Source: Tranzscheliella williamsii
Lineage: Eukaryota > Basidiomycota > Ustilaginomycetes > Ustilaginales > Ustilaginaceae
Length of the DNA: 64,000 nucleotides
Reading direction: 5' to 3'
Assembly: GCA_023212725.1 (NCBI GenBank)
Contig: JALBYF010000008.1
Span: 62,001 to 126,000 of the forward strand
The translations under genes were made by a program, and so were the position numbers. The notes under the pieces were generated by a model, which made no database searches, was not told where the DNA came from, and worked only from the letters and a program-made list of their open reading frames with translations. Position 1 is the first letter of the stretch. Every line of letters begins with the position of its first letter. Below are positions 30,232 to 40,838 of this stretch, piece by piece.

Positions 30232-30358
30232 GCTTCATATAGCGTTAAAAGATGTGCAGTACAAATACAGAGAACGAGACGACTATCTAGGGTACAATGC
30301 TGATTCGCAGAAGAGGAATCGATGTCGATGTTGGTATAGGTGATGAGGGCAGGAGCCA

Positions 30359-30727
30359 TCAGCCGCGCTCCTTGGCGGCCAAGCTTTTGGTGACCGAGTC
30401 GATGTATGTCTGCAGCATTTCGTTGTCGGCTTCGGCCTTCTTGCAATCATCCTTTACTGTATTGACGCGGTTGATCAGAGCTCGCAGTCCGTCCTGCATG
30501 GCGATGATCTCTCTGGAGATAGCATCCATAAGTGCGGAGATCTCGAATCAGTATGACCCGCTCTTGGCCTGCATGGAAGCACGAGGTACTCACCTGACAA
30601 GTCTCTCTTTCTCTACCACTTCGTTGGCCGAAATCTCTGTTTCTGCGGTCCAAGCTGCTGACTCGGTGAAGTCCTCCGATGCGACAATCGGCGACGCCGT
30701 CGCAGACACCGTTACTTCGGAGTCCAT
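30359..30727 (-). CDS. short coiled-coil protein of the SCOC/Slo1 family, spliced
   Basis: Small coiled-coil adaptor; family members bind Arl1-type GTPases at the Golgi and function in trafficking and autophagy. The gene is complement(join(30359..30512,30594..30727)), 95 residues. The intron is 81 nt, with donor GTGAGT at 30593, a CTGAT branch-like site and acceptor CTCCAG at 30513, phase 2. Neither exon is conspicuous alone, but joined they give EKERLVREIIAMQDGLRALI, then NRVNTVKDDCKKAEADNEML and QTYIDSV. This matches the SCOC core, with the heptad pattern and the N-x-x-L-x-x-Y-I-D/E motif. The first in-frame ATG is at 30727. A donor/acceptor pair upstream (GTAAGT near 30936, CGCAG near 30870) suggests a 5'-UTR intron. 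Confidence 0.75.
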
Positions 30728-31618
30728 TTCACGGGGCTCGCTGCCCGACAGTGGCTCTAGACGTGCAGTGCTTCTGCAGCCCTCCTTGGGTCGATACTTT
30801 TCCAGGCCGGTGCTGAGCCAAGGACAAACCTGTCTCGACGGGTTCTCCAAGACTGCTCGATCTAGAACTGCGAGGGAAGCTGAGTTAGGAGGTAGGTCTC
30901 CGGTCGGATTTAGAGTTCTTCTTGTATCTCACTTACGTGTCTCTTGCTGAGTTACATTGATGGAGAAACACCGACAAGTCTAACAGTCAGGCCGGCAAGG
31001 CCCGCAACGGTTGCCGGGATCAGCTGCGCACCGATACCCACCCTTGTCAGCCACGACAATGTTCACAGTACCGTACCTCTGATAGTTGCCGCTTTGCAGT
31101 GACTCAAGGGTGTGTACACATATCCGCACCATTAAGGAAGGTGGGGGACAAGCCTGGGAAGAGAAGTGAGATAGGACACTAGAATGACGCACACAAAAGC
31201 GGAGAGAAACAAAATCCGAAATCAATGGGCAGTTTCAACTCTGGCTGATCACCGTGCGGCTCTCATTTATATTGCCCGACTGGACAAATTAGAGCCAGTA
31301 GTCTAGATGACGCTGTTTCTGGCGCGAAGCTTTCACCTTGCGGCGTCCGCATCTTTCTAAGCACGGATTCGTGGTCGATACTGGCTCTGTGCATCCATCC
31401 AACCACCAACCCCATCTCCTTTTCGGCATCTTTCCGGTGTCATCGGGCTAGGTAGATTCTTGTTCGGCCTTGCATCCGAACACGGCCCCCTGCGACTATC
31501 TACAGGAGCCGTACAATAGCTTATCGGCGGGTCCCGCAATTGAAGAAGCTACCGACCGCTTGATCGGCAGGTCCCAAGGAGCCTCTGCCTCAGTACGATC
31601 GTCGCCCACTCCGATACG
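30728..31618. promoter_or_regulatory. divergent intergenic region between SCOC gene and PIS1
   Basis: About 890 bp that must hold both promoters. On the minus strand a likely 5'-UTR intron of the SCOC gene runs from a GTAAGTGAG donor near 30936 to a CCCTCGCAG acceptor near 30870, with a CTAAC branch-like site. The upstream leader part contains a minimal ATG-TAA. No other structure is seen. Confidence 0.45.
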
Positions 31619-32629
31619 ATGCCTCGAAGTACGCGGAATTCCAAGGCAACCTCGGCTGAAGTGAGAGCCGCCAACGGCAATGCCACCGATAAAAGCGAGT
31701 CTCTGATGAAAAAGGCGAATGAGGCAGAGGAGAATGTCTTCCTCTTTGTGCCCAACTTGATAGGATACGCTCGAATTATCCTGGCTGCCCTGTCCCTCTA
31801 CTTTATGAAGGGCAATCCGAAAGTCTGCACTTTGCTCTACGGTGTATCTTGTCTCTTGGACGCTTTCGATGGCATGGCCGCTCGCGCCCTGGGGCAGTCG
31901 ACCAAATTCGGCGCAGTTCTTGACATGGTCACCGACCGATGCACTACTGCGTGCTTGCTCTGCTTCCTGACCACCGCCTATCCACGATGCGCCGTCATCT
32001 TTCAGGGTCTTATCACCCTTGACTTCAGCTCCCATTACATCCACATGTACAGGTACGTATCCTTTGCTATTGCTCTGCCGGCCTCTTCTGGCCTCCTGCT
32101 GACCCATCTCGAGCCTTCCGCTTGTTGGTCTATCCCTAGTTCGCTCATTACCGGCTCGGCTTCCCACAAGATTGTTACCTCGGATGTTTCCAAGATTCTG
32201 TGGTATTACTACAATGACAGCGTAAGTCATATGCTTCAGCGTCGTTTACACTCTCGGAACTAGGCCCATAGCTGATCGCGGGTACAATGCTTCATCGCTT
32301 TATTGCAGCGAACCCTCTTTGTTTTCTGTGCCGGTAACGAACTCTTCTTTGTCTGTCTATACCTGATGGACTTCTACAAGAAGCCGCTCGGGCTGGACAT
32401 GGAGCCGCTGATGTATTTCCTCCCCGCGGTGCTTCGCGCTTCACCATGGATGGCCTTTATCGTCAAGCAGACGCCCAAGCTGAGCTGGCCCCAGATCGTC
32501 GGCGCCGTCACATTTCCTATCTGCGCTGCCAAGCAGATCATCAACTGCGTCCAGTTCTGGAAGGCCGCCAAACTGCTTGTCGGCAAAGACCTCGAAGAGC
32601 GACAAAAGGCACGCGCCAAGGCTCTCTAG
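31619..32629 (+). CDS. PIS1: phosphatidylinositol synthase (CDP-DAG:inositol 3-phosphatidyltransferase), spliced
   Basis: ER membrane enzyme that makes phosphatidylinositol from CDP-diacylglycerol and myo-inositol. The gene is join(31619..32052,32140..32221,32309..32629), 278 residues. The CDP-alcohol phosphatidyltransferase signature D-G-x2-A-R-x8-G-x3-D-x3-D is complete at residues 84-106 (DGMAAR, then FGAVLDMVTD). Family blocks follow: LDFSSHYIHMYSSL spans the first junction, SASHKIV follows it, and CAGNELFFVCLYL is in exon 3. Both introns are 87 nt (GTACGT...CCTAG, phase 2; GTAAGT...TTGCAG, phase 0). Several hydrophobic helices and a C-terminal Lys-rich tail fit the family. About 25 extra N-terminal residues are Ser/Asn/Lys-rich. 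Read unspliced, the frame stays open past the first junction but gives a wrong sequence there. Confidence 0.95.
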
Positions 32630-33480
32630 GCCCACGCATGACTGTGGGCACCCCCACCAAAGGCGCCTGTGGTCCTGTAGCTCCATCTCTTTCCCTCCTG
32701 CACCTTCTCTCATACTCTCTGTATCTGTATCAACTCGGAATACGGCAATTCATTCTTGAATCAATACCGCATTCGTCTTCTCCGCGAAAAGACACAGTCC
32801 TTTGCACAGAGACTAACAAGGGAAGGCTACCTCTTCTCACCCTGACATATCGCGACGCTGGGCCATGGAAAGATACCGCAAAGTGCTAGCGTAGCCATGC
32901 AGTTCTTAGGACTCTGTGTAGCACATCACCCTTCCCCATTACGTCAGCTGTGCGCTACGGTGTGCTCTTTTGTGCATGCCGTTCTGCACCTACTAGGTTG
33001 AAACCGAGAGTACATGTCGCCAAGTCATGGAATTCGAGCCGGAAACCGGATCTGGCGGTGAATCGCATCCGTAGAATCCATATGCACATTCGCTTCCGCA
33101 CTCGCATGTGATGTTTCCCTCGTTCAGGCTTGTTGGGATGGGGTTGTTATGAACAATGATTCACATGAGCTAGAAACGAGTTATAGCACTGTCATAAGAC
33201 GCTTCTTGTGAGGCCAACAGCCTTCCAAACGATGTCGATGAGCAGTCGCTGATGGACGAAGAAGCTGAAGCTCCATATTCGCAGGAAGCGGGAGATGTGC
33301 TTTGGTGTCTCCGCTTGTAGAGCGGCATATAAGGGTCGTATTAGGGAAAAGGGCGGGTCGGTACATAATTGTGATTTCCCTTTCCTGTCCAAAGAATTTA
33401 AGGCTGATTATGCGTGTGGAGGCGCCAGATCGGGGTTGATCTTACTGTACGACCACTGGTGCAGCGTCTGCGTCGGTACG
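32630..33480. other. intergenic region with GPATCH11 upstream sequence
   Basis: About 850 bp. The left part is the 3' flank of PIS1. An in-frame ATG at 33295 would extend GPATCH11 by 62 codons, but that stretch lacks conserved character. No other feature is supported. Confidence 0.4.
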
Positions 33481-34920
33481 ATGACGAGCACAGACATGGC
33501 GCACACGCGGGATCGACGCTTTGACGCTCGGCGGCTCATCGACGAGATCCGGGCGGAAGCGTCAGCAGGGACCTCGGATCTCTCCCATGCTCAGCGCTCG
33601 TCGGCCGACGCCGCCGAGGCGGACGCAGAGGAGGAGGAAGACTTTATGTCGGACCGGTTACTGCCCGCCACCGAGGTCAAAGTGCCGCTGACGTACACCG
33701 AGAAGCGCAGGAAGCTGGAAGCGCACCACGCACTCAAAGGCGCCACTACCAGCTGGAAGCACCGCGAAGAAGAGGCGAGGCGAGAAGGCCTCGACCGCGA
33801 CCTCCTAGCCGAGGCCGAGGTGATTGCGGGCGGAGGCACTCTTCCGCCAGAAGGCCGCGACGGAAGGATCAAGTGGGAGAAGCTGAGCTCCAGCAACACG
33901 GGACACGGCGCTTTCCAAGCCCCCGGATCGAGTGGCTTGCCGGCGCCATCAGCAGGCGATGGCACTAGCAAAGCAATGAAAATGATGCTCGCCATGGGGT
34001 ACAAACGGGGACAAGCACTCGGTAAGCGTAGGCCTGAGGCAGCGGCAGACCAAGAGCAAGTAGAAGAGGAGGAAGAAGAACAAGACAGCAATGAGGCGAC
34101 GGAAGCACGCAATGGCGTAGATCGCGCTGATCCTTTGCGTCAGCCCCTAGATGAGGAAGACATCTCCTTGAACTCGGACGAAGAGCAAGCGGTTCTACGC
34201 GATCAGCTGCAGTCACAGGCAGCAGAAGAAGACGAATACTTAGCAGGTGGTTATTCGGCATCAAGATCCATTGCGACTGTGTCAGACGAGCAACCTGTTT
34301 GCGCTGGGATGCAGCAACCTCTCGCCCTAGACCAACGCTGGTTGGGAGCCAACCGAAGGGCGGGCATCGGAATGATCCCTCGGACCGCACCCTCCGTTTC
34401 CCAGGCGATTAAGGAGGCATCTTCATCCTCGGCCGAGAAGTCCAGCCCGCCGACATACGAGCAGGTGGAGTCTGACTTCCGGTCTCGAGTCTCGCATGCA
34501 CAGCGACAGAGGCACGTCGAAGGCCTTTTGGTGCGCGCGCGCAAGACGCTGATCGAACTGGACAAAGCGGCAGGCACGCTGTATAGCCCGCTCTGGCTCG
34601 ACGCGTACCTGGTCCACATGCTGTCCGGCCAGCCCGACCCAGCCTCGCCGCTGCGAACCCTTACCGTAGACGAAACGAGGCAGATAGACCCGGTAACCGA
34701 AGAAGCGATCCACCTGCTGCAGTCCGCCTTCTCCGCCGACGCGGAACAAGCGGAAGAAGCCAAGTCCTTCTGCCGTCTCCCACCAAGCACGCAACTGCAG
34801 CTGATCGTACAGTCCCTGCGCAGACAGCACAAGTATTGCCTCTACTGCGGCTGCAGCTACCAAGATGCCGAAGACCTGAATACCAGCTGTCCCGGCGAAG
34901 CTGAAGACAACCACGACTGA
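33481..34920 (+). CDS. G-patch domain protein GPATCH11 (CCDC75) with DUF4187 end
   Basis: Putative RNA-processing factor; G-patch proteins typically activate DEAH helicases. Encodes 479 residues from the ATG at 33481 (another at 33496 is possible). The first part has an acidic DFMSDRLLP motif typical of the family. The G-patch begins MLAMGYKRGQALGK but its second half (LGANRRAGIGM) is about 95 residues further on, separated by a Glu/Asp/Gln-rich stretch that is in frame throughout. A basic helical region follows (ESDFRSRVSHAQRQRHVEGL). The C-terminal DUF4187 domain is diagnostic: YCLYCGCSYQDAEDLNTSCP, followed by acidic DNHD. A GTAAGC at 34021 could be a donor, but no acceptor in the right phase preserves the domain, so I treat the acidic stretch as coding. 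Confidence 0.85.
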   Translation: MTSTDMAHTRDRRFDARRLIDEIRAEASAGTSDLSHAQRSSADAAEADAEEEEDFMSDRLLPATEVKVPLTYTEKRRKLEAHHALKGATTSWKHREEEARREGLDRDLLAEAEVIAGGGTLPPEGRDGRIKWEKLSSSNTGHGAFQAPGSSGLPAPSAGDGTSKAMKMMLAMGYKRGQALGKRRPEAAADQEQVEEEEEEQDSNEATEARNGVDRADPLRQPLDEEDISLNSDEEQAVLRDQLQSQAAEEDEYLAGGYSASRSIATVSDEQPVCAGMQQPLALDQRWLGANRRAGIGMIPRTAPSVSQAIKEASSSSAEKSSPPTYEQVESDFRSRVSHAQRQRHVEGLLVRARKTLIELDKAAGTLYSPLWLDAYLVHMLSGQPDPASPLRTLTVDETRQIDPVTEEAIHLLQSAFSADAEQAEEAKSFCRLPPSTQLQLIVQSLRRQHKYCLYCGCSYQDAEDLNTSCPGEAEDNHD

Positions 34921-35111
34921 TCCGCAGTCCTTACTCATACAAATGACAGCAATCCTATACCCCGTCAACAGATGACCTTGCTATGCGATCTGGCTTCGTT
35001 CGGCGCTATGTGTCCAGCGAGTGGGATTGCATCTGGAGTGATAGTACAATTGCAAGCGAGGCTTCGAGATAAGGGGCCCAGTGGCAAAATTGAGATGGAG
35101 GGAAGGCTCGC

Positions 35112-36545
35112 CTAGTTGTACTGTGCATACAGCGCCGTCGACGAAAACTTGCTGCCTTGCCTGATGACCTTCTCGACGGCGTCGAGAAAGTCCCTCTCTG
35201 TAGCCATCTTCCTTCGTGCACGGATGGCATACATACCCGCTTCTGTTGCTACTGACCGGAGCTCGGCACCCGTAGCATTGGGGCAGAGTCGGGCGATGAG
35301 ATGGTAGCGGATGTCCTTTTCCACAGACATGGACCTTGCGTGAATCCGAAGAATGTTGGCGCGGCCCTCGTTATCAGGCAAGCCGAATTCAACCCTTCGA
35401 TCAAGGCGTCCAGGTCGCAAGAGGGCTGGATCCAATGTGTCAGGCCTGTTCGTGGCCATGAGTACTTTGATGTTTCCTCGAGCGTCGAAACCATCCAGCT
35501 GGTTGATGAGCTCCAACATGGTTCGTTGCACCTCGTTATCTCCACCCGCACCGTCATCGAATCGTGCACCGCCGATGGCGTCGACTTCATCAAAAAAGAT
35601 AATACAGGCCTTCTTGGTTCGGGCCATCTCGAACAACTCGCGCACCATCCTGGCACCTTCACCCACGTACTTCTGTACTAGCTCGGAACCGATGACCCTA
35701 ATAAAAGTGGCGTCCGTGCGGTTAGCGACCGCTCGCGCACACAACGTCTTGCCGGTACCTGGAGGGCCATAGAGCAGGACACCCTTAGGAGGATCAATGC
35801 CAAGGTGGACGAAGCGTTCTGGCGAAAGGAGTGGCAGTTCCACAACCTCCCTGAGCTTCTCGATCTGCTCTTTACAGCCTCCGACATCGCCATAGGTTAC
35901 ATCTGGCTTCTCCTCGACCTGCATCATGGTGACAGAAGGATCGATCTTGGGCGGTAGTGGAATTTGGATTTGATACTTGTTGCGGTCTACGCCAACGCGC
36001 ATGCCTTCTTCGATATCGGTAGGCGCGACACGCTCGCCCAGTGATACAACGAATTTGGCAATCTGTTTGACGTTGATGACATACTTGTCCTCCTCGTCCG
36101 CCGTTGGTGGCGCTCCGCCGCCCATACCGCCAAGCCCTCCTAAGCCGCCGAGTCCGCCCAGCCCTCCACTCCGACCACCAGCAGCGCCACCCGCTTCAGA
36201 AGACTCGCCGTTCTTCTTGCTGTTGTCGTCAGCATAGATGATCTTGGTGCATCTGGCTACCTGTAAAGGCTGTTCCTCCCCCATCCTTTGGCGGTCTGCT
36301 GGGAGATCCCACAGGTTTGGCGGTGCCAAGCCGGTGTCGCTTTCCTTTACACCCATCTTCTCATTGACGCGCTTCTGCAGCTCCTTGATTTCTGACTCGA
36401 TACCCTTGAGTGAAGAGGCATAAGGCCCTTGACCATATGTCTTGAGGAGCTGGATGTCGCCGGCGTCCAAAGCAACGATCTTCTCCTCGTCCTTTTGGTC
36501 CTCATCGGCCTTCTTGTACTTCTCCCAGTCAGCTTTGGGCGCCAT
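35112..36545 (-). CDS. RPT1: 26S proteasome regulatory ATPase Rpt1 (PSMC2)
   Basis: One of the six AAA+ ATPases of the proteasome base ring that unfold substrates. The single exon encodes 477 residues. Order: N-terminal coiled coil (about 45-70), OB-type domain (CTKIIYADD, then [20 protein letters not shown]), and an AAA+ domain. Walker A is GPPGTGKT (about 259-266), Walker B is [12 protein letters not shown] (about 315), and the second region of homology is [21 protein letters not shown]. The C-terminus YAQYN carries the hydrophobic-Tyr-x pattern used for docking into the 20S ring. A glycine-rich insert ([15 protein letters not shown]) sits before the OB strand block and is not typical of yeast or human Rpt1. 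Divergent from VMA1. Confidence 0.97.
   Translation of the reverse strand: MAPKADWEKYKKADEDQKDEEKIVALDAGDIQLLKTYGQGPYASSLKGIESEIKELQKRVNEKMGVKESDTGLAPPNLWDLPADRQRMGEEQPLQVARCTKIIYADDNSKKNGESSEAGGAAGGRSGGLGGLGGLGGLGGMGGGAPPTADEEDKYVINVKQIAKFVVSLGERVAPTDIEEGMRVGVDRNKYQIQIPLPPKIDPSVTMMQVEEKPDVTYGDVGGCKEQIEKLREVVELPLLSPERFVHLGIDPPKGVLLYGPPGTGKTLCARAVANRTDATFIRVIGSELVQKYVGEGARMVRELFEMARTKKACIIFFDEVDAIGGARFDDGAGGDNEVQRTMLELINQLDGFDARGNIKVLMATNRPDTLDPALLRPGRLDRRVEFGLPDNEGRANILRIHARSMSVEKDIRYHLIARLCPNATGAELRSVATEAGMYAIRARRKMATERDFLDAVEKVIRQGSKFSSTALYAQYN
36124..36169. repeat. in-frame 9-bp Gly-Leu-Gly repeat inside RPT1
   Basis: Imperfect tandem 9-bp units on the minus strand encode G-L-G repeats in RPT1. 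Synonymous differences between units show the array is not freshly expanded. Confidence 0.75.
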
Positions 36546-37205
36546 GCTGGGCTATAGATACGTTGGCACGATAGCTTGTGCCGACAAGACCGACTCTATG
36601 GGAGTAGAGGTGTAGAACGACGTATCAGAAACGTTGATTGATGTTGAGCAGTGACGGAAAAGATGCTCGATGCGATATGTAGCTGGGTGAAAGAAGTGTT
36701 GCACTGTCGGCGAAGGTTATCGTGGAGGCGTCGTCAACTTGCCTGAACGCGCTGTGCTTAAAGCCCAGCGTAAGGTACGTTTCCGCCAGGTCGATCACAC
36801 AAGTGGAGTGCTGAGCAAGTTGGAAATTGACAGTCAAGTGGCTCATTCGGACGAGAAGGGTTCGAAATCTTGGTAGCCTATATCTCAGGGGGAAATTGCA
36901 GACTTGCCTTGGACGTAGCAGTTATCGTTAGGCCTGCTCCCAAGTTTGAATACCAGACTGTACGGCCAGCCGAAGTCGATCTGCGAACGAGCCAGGCGCT
37001 CCACTCTAATCAGCAGCACTCACACATCATCTACCTCCCATCTACCTCTCCCTACCCACCGCAAAGCCTTTCCGCCTCAACACACTTATACCGGGTACAG
37101 TCCTATTGTCGACTCTGCAGGCAACTGCTTGCTCGTTCACACCTACATACTGTCCAACAAAGATCAACAAAGCGGTCGACCCTTTCAACCTCTTGCTATT
37201 GCAAC
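36546..37205. promoter_or_regulatory. divergent region between RPT1 and VMA1
   Basis: 660 bp between two housekeeping starts. The VMA1 side (about 37010-37200) is strongly C/T/A-rich and low in G, as in long fungal leaders. The VMA1 frame stays open upstream to about 36870 but has no in-frame ATG before 37206. Confidence 0.5.
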
Positions 37206-39050
37206 ATGGGTTCTCAGAAGAAGGATCTTCCCAAGATCCGTGATGAGGAGAGGGAGAGGCGTTTCGGAACCGTCTACGGCGTCTCTGGCCCCGTCGTGGT
37301 GGCTGAGAACATGATCGGCTCCAGCATGTACGAGCTGGTCCGAGTGGGTCACGAAGAACTGGTTGGCGAGATTATCCGAATCGATGCTGACAAGGTCACC
37401 ATTCAAGTCTACGAAGAGACTTCAGGTGTTTCTGTCGGAGACCCTGTCCTGAGCACAGGCAAGCCCCTGTCCGTTGAGCTCGGGCCTGGTCTCATGGAGA
37501 ACATCTATGACGGTATCCAGCGACCTCTCGAAAGCATCATGAAGAAGAGCGGCGGTATTTACATTCCGAGGGGTATCAACACCCAAGCTCTCGATCGACA
37601 GCTTTCTTGGGACTTCACTCCCGGCCAGCTTAAGGTTGGTGATCATATCAGCGGAGGTGATATCTTCGGCTCCGTCTACGAGAACGCGCTTTTGAAGGAT
37701 CACAGAATGCTGCTGGGTCCCCGAGCCATGGGAACCATCACACATATCGCCGAGAAGGGCTCCTACTCGGTTGACGACGTAATCTTGGAGACCGAGTTCC
37801 AGGGCAAGAAGCAGGAACATACCATGCTTCAGATCTGGCCTGTTCGAGCGCCTCGACCCGTGGCAGAGAAGCTCATGGCTAACAACCCTTTGCTCACCGG
37901 CCAGCGTATCCTAGACTCCCTGTTTCCCTGCATTCAGGGCGGTACCACTGCCATCCCTGGTGCTTTCGGCTGTGGAAAGACGGTCATTTCACAGGCTCTG
38001 TCCAAGTACTCGAACTCCGATATCATTACTTACGTAGGATGCGGAGAACGAGGTAACGAGATGGCCGAAGTACTCGCCGAATTCCCCGAGCTGACTTTGA
38101 TGCGAGAAGGCGAGGAGTATCCCATCATGAAGCGAACTACGCTTGTGGCCAACACGTCCAACATGCCAGTAGCTGCCCGAGAAGCCTCGATCTACACCGG
38201 TATCACACTCTCCGAATACTTCCGTGACCAGGGATACAACGTCGCCATGATGGCCGACTCTACCTCTCGATGGGCCGAGGCCCTTCGAGAAATCTCTGGT
38301 CGTCTTGCCGAGATGCCTGCCGACTCGGGTTACCCGGCTTATTTGGGTGCCAAGTTGGCCAGTTTCTACGAGCGGGCTGGCCGCGTCGCCTGTCTGGGTT
38401 CGCCAGCACGAGAAGGATCCGTCTCCATCGTGGGCGCTGTATCGCCTCCGGGTGGTGATTTCTCCGACCCGGTCACGTCCTCTACGCTTGGTATTGTCGG
38501 CGCTTTCTGGGGTCTCGACAAGAAGCTGGCTCAGCGCAAGCATTTCCCTTCGGTCAACTGGGATGTCTCTTACTCAAACTACATCAACGCTCTGGAGCCA
38601 TACTATGAGAAGAACCGACCCGGCTTTATTGCTCTGCGAACCACAGCCAAGAGTATGCTGCAGAAAGATTCGGATCTGGCTGAGATCGTGCAGCTCGTCG
38701 GAAAATCCGCGCTAGGCGAGAACGACAAGGTGACGTTGGATGTGGCAAGAATCATGAAGGACGACTACCTGCAGCAGAACGGTATTTCGGACTACGACGC
38801 ATTCTGCCCCTTCTACAAGACGTCAGGTATGCTGAAGAACATGGTCGACTTCCACGACCGTGCGCAGGCGGCCATTGCTAATAACCCCGACATGACGTGG
38901 GCAAGGATCAAGGAGCACTGTCAGGAAATCATCTATCGGTTGACGCAACAGAAGTTCGAAAACCCCAAAGATGGCGAAGAGGTCATTACCAAGAAGTTCG
39001 ACAAGCTCAACCAGGACATCACTGAGACCTTCCGTACCCTTACCGACTAA
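37206..39050 (+). CDS. VMA1: V-type ATPase catalytic subunit A
   Basis: Catalytic A subunit of the V1 sector; hydrolyses ATP to drive the proton pump. The single exon encodes 614 residues, the usual length. The P-loop GAFGCGKT begins near residue 252. Other catalytic blocks are the subunit signature [12 protein letters not shown], the [19 protein letters not shown] block, [20 protein letters not shown], and [19 protein letters not shown]. The P-loop region is uninterrupted: no intein is inserted at the Gly-Cys-Gly-Lys site that carries the VDE intein in some yeasts. The ATG at 37206 (GCAACATGGG) gives [11 protein letters not shown]; no better upstream ATG exists. It acts with the a subunit encoded about 28 kb away in this window. 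Confidence 0.97.
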   Translation: MGSQKKDLPKIRDEERERRFGTVYGVSGPVVVAENMIGSSMYELVRVGHEELVGEIIRIDADKVTIQVYEETSGVSVGDPVLSTGKPLSVELGPGLMENIYDGIQRPLESIMKKSGGIYIPRGINTQALDRQLSWDFTPGQLKVGDHISGGDIFGSVYENALLKDHRMLLGPRAMGTITHIAEKGSYSVDDVILETEFQGKKQEHTMLQIWPVRAPRPVAEKLMANNPLLTGQRILDSLFPCIQGGTTAIPGAFGCGKTVISQALSKYSNSDIITYVGCGERGNEMAEVLAEFPELTLMREGEEYPIMKRTTLVANTSNMPVAAREASIYTGITLSEYFRDQGYNVAMMADSTSRWAEALREISGRLAEMPADSGYPAYLGAKLASFYERAGRVACLGSPAREGSVSIVGAVSPPGGDFSDPVTSSTLGIVGAFWGLDKKLAQRKHFPSVNWDVSYSNYINALEPYYEKNRPGFIALRTTAKSMLQKDSDLAEIVQLVGKSALGENDKVTLDVARIMKDDYLQQNGISDYDAFCPFYKTSGMLKNMVDFHDRAQAAIANNPDMTWARIKEHCQEIIYRLTQQKFENPKDGEEVITKKFDKLNQDITETFRTLTD

Positions 39051-39688
39051 AGATGTCGTCTCGTGTCCTCGTCCTCTCTCACCTTCCCACCTCGTCTCGT
39101 TGCTCCGTCCAGTTCGCGTACTCCAAATGCACTAGACCTTCAACCGTTCCGGCTTGCTTCTATTCACGGACAGATGAGTCGCATCTGGGCAGACAACCCG
39201 TGCCATTGTGCACCGGAACACTTTGCGGCCCCTTCGCCTGCTTCCTTTCTCTTTCTTTGTTGATGCTCAATCTCGTTTCGCAAGCATGATCCCTCTCACG
39301 GACTGCGTTGCGTGAAACTAGAGGTTGAGAGCTGTGGTCCTTGAGAACCTGCCGAGCATGGGGAGAGGCACGGCGAAAACCTAACAAATACATCGATCCT
39401 TTAGTCGCGTCAGGCAGATGAGATGCGCGCGTTCCGGGATGGGTGGCTGAGATCCAGTAGCTCTGGCAAGACGTCTCTATCTTGGATTGTGATTGCAGGT
39501 GACCAACACTCGAAAGCAACACACACTACTCAGGACTAGCTGAAGCATAGACAGATTATAGTGTTACCGTCTCTGCAGCTGCACACTTCACTCTTCACCG
39601 TTATTGTCATCGTCATCACATCGTCATCGTCCTCGAACCGGCATTTCACCCCTGATAACCGTGAACATCATATAAGACCACCTCGACA
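39051..39688. other. intergenic region between VMA1 and DAD2
   Basis: About 640 bp. The left end is VMA1 3' flank, rich in C/T. The right end, before DAD2, has short GTCATC/CATCGTCATCGTC runs (about 39605-39635). No gene is supported. Confidence 0.45.
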
Positions 39689-40420
39689 ATGGCCTCCCGA
39701 CCTTCAGCAATGGCGTCTGGCATGGGCGGAGGCGCCAGGCAGTCCATGTACCCCCAGTCAGCAGGAGCCATGTTCGGCGGCCCGTCCATGTCTTCAGCAA
39801 ACCAGGCGCGCCTGGCAAACAAACAGGCGGAGCTCGAGGGGCTCCGTGCTCTCAAGGAGCAGTCTGCTCGTATGGTCAAGGAACTCGAGCGGCTGGCGGA
39901 GCAGGTCGACGTCATGGCCGACGGCGGTGATTGTAAGTGGATACGTCAACCCCGCCTTTCGCTTCGTCCATCCCCCAGGAGGCGCTTAAACAATTGCTAA
40001 TGCGCCCTTGCTTGCACGCATACAGCTATCGCCTCCGTGATGGATTCCTGGCAAGGCGTCTTCCGGTCGATCCAAATCGCGCGATGTAAGTGTGCCCGCT
40101 TGTCGTGGTGCGATGCGTGCGGAAGGGTTGATACTCACAGCCCTGTTATGTACCTCTCCCGGCGAACAACGTATGGTACTATAGCCTCGACAGTGTTTAT
40201 GAACGGGGGAGCAGACAACGGCACGGACAACAACAACCTGAAGTCTGCCGATACTACAGCAGAGCAGGACGAGGACGAGGACGATCTGTACAACTATGGG
40301 CCACCTGCGACCGCCAAGCCCGCCTTGATCGACACCATGGTCCGCATACCCGTCGACCTGGATGGCACCATGTCACAGTCCAGGGACACAGCCGACACGT
40401 CTGCCTCTGTCTCCAACTAG
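39689..40420 (+). CDS. DAD2: DASH/Dam1 complex subunit Dad2, spliced
   Basis: Component of the fungal DASH (Dam1) ring that couples kinetochores to microtubule ends. The gene is join(39689..39932,40026..40085,40185..40420), 179 residues. The Dad2 core spans exons 1 and 2: AELEGLRALKEQSARMVKEL, ERLAEQVDVMADGGDSIASV, then MDSWQGVFRSIQIAR. Exon 3 gives an acidic stretch and LIDTMVRIPV, a block I associate with fungal Dad2 C-termini. Introns are 93 nt (GTAAGT...TACAG) and 99 nt (GTAAGT...TATAG), both phase 1. The nearer CACAG at 40140 was rejected because it leads to an early stop. The N-terminal 35 residues are Gly/Ser/Met-rich and not conserved. It marks the organism as fungal. Confidence 0.88.
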
Positions 40421-40838
40421 CTGCAACACAGTCCGCCGTCCTCGTCCTCCGCACTCCTTGACTTTGGCCTGGCCCCTGTACAACATATGTCACTTTCTAT
40501 AACGGCCGCCTCGAAGCTTTGTCCGCCGAGCAGGCTCGCCTGAGGTCTCTCTACCGCCTCACGCGCCAGCTTGTTGGACATTGGCCGAGTGCCCGGTTCC
40601 TTTGTATTCTATCGCCTACGCTCGATCTTATCTTGTCGAACACGCGATCGCGCCGGACGAAACCCATGTGAAAGTGTACCGCACAAAAGCAGGCAGGTAA
40701 TAGCGCTGCTTGTACATAAAGAAACATGGGCCAAAGGCAGCTGGACTCCTAGGAGCCAGCGAGAGCTCTGGATGGCAGTAGATGCTGTGCCAAGGGGGTT
40801 CGCTGGAGTCAGCCGCACGGTCGCGGCCAAGAGGGGGT
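40421..40838. other. convergent 3' region of DAD2 and SGF73
   Basis: 418 bp between two converging stops, so it contains both 3' untranslated regions. I see no gene. Confidence 0.5.

Noticed and set aside
33295..33480. In-frame upstream ATG for GPATCH11 adding 62 residues
   Set aside because: The segment is not conserved-looking and the family acidic N-terminus follows the ATG at 33481; kept only as an alternative.
36870..37205. 112-codon N-terminal extension of VMA1
   Set aside because: It has no ATG and is leader-like in composition; the family N-terminus starts at 37206.
40086..40140. Shorter second intron of DAD2 ending at the CACAG at 40140
   Set aside because: It leads to a stop after 14 codons and loses the acidic C-terminus that the acceptor at 40184 keeps in frame.
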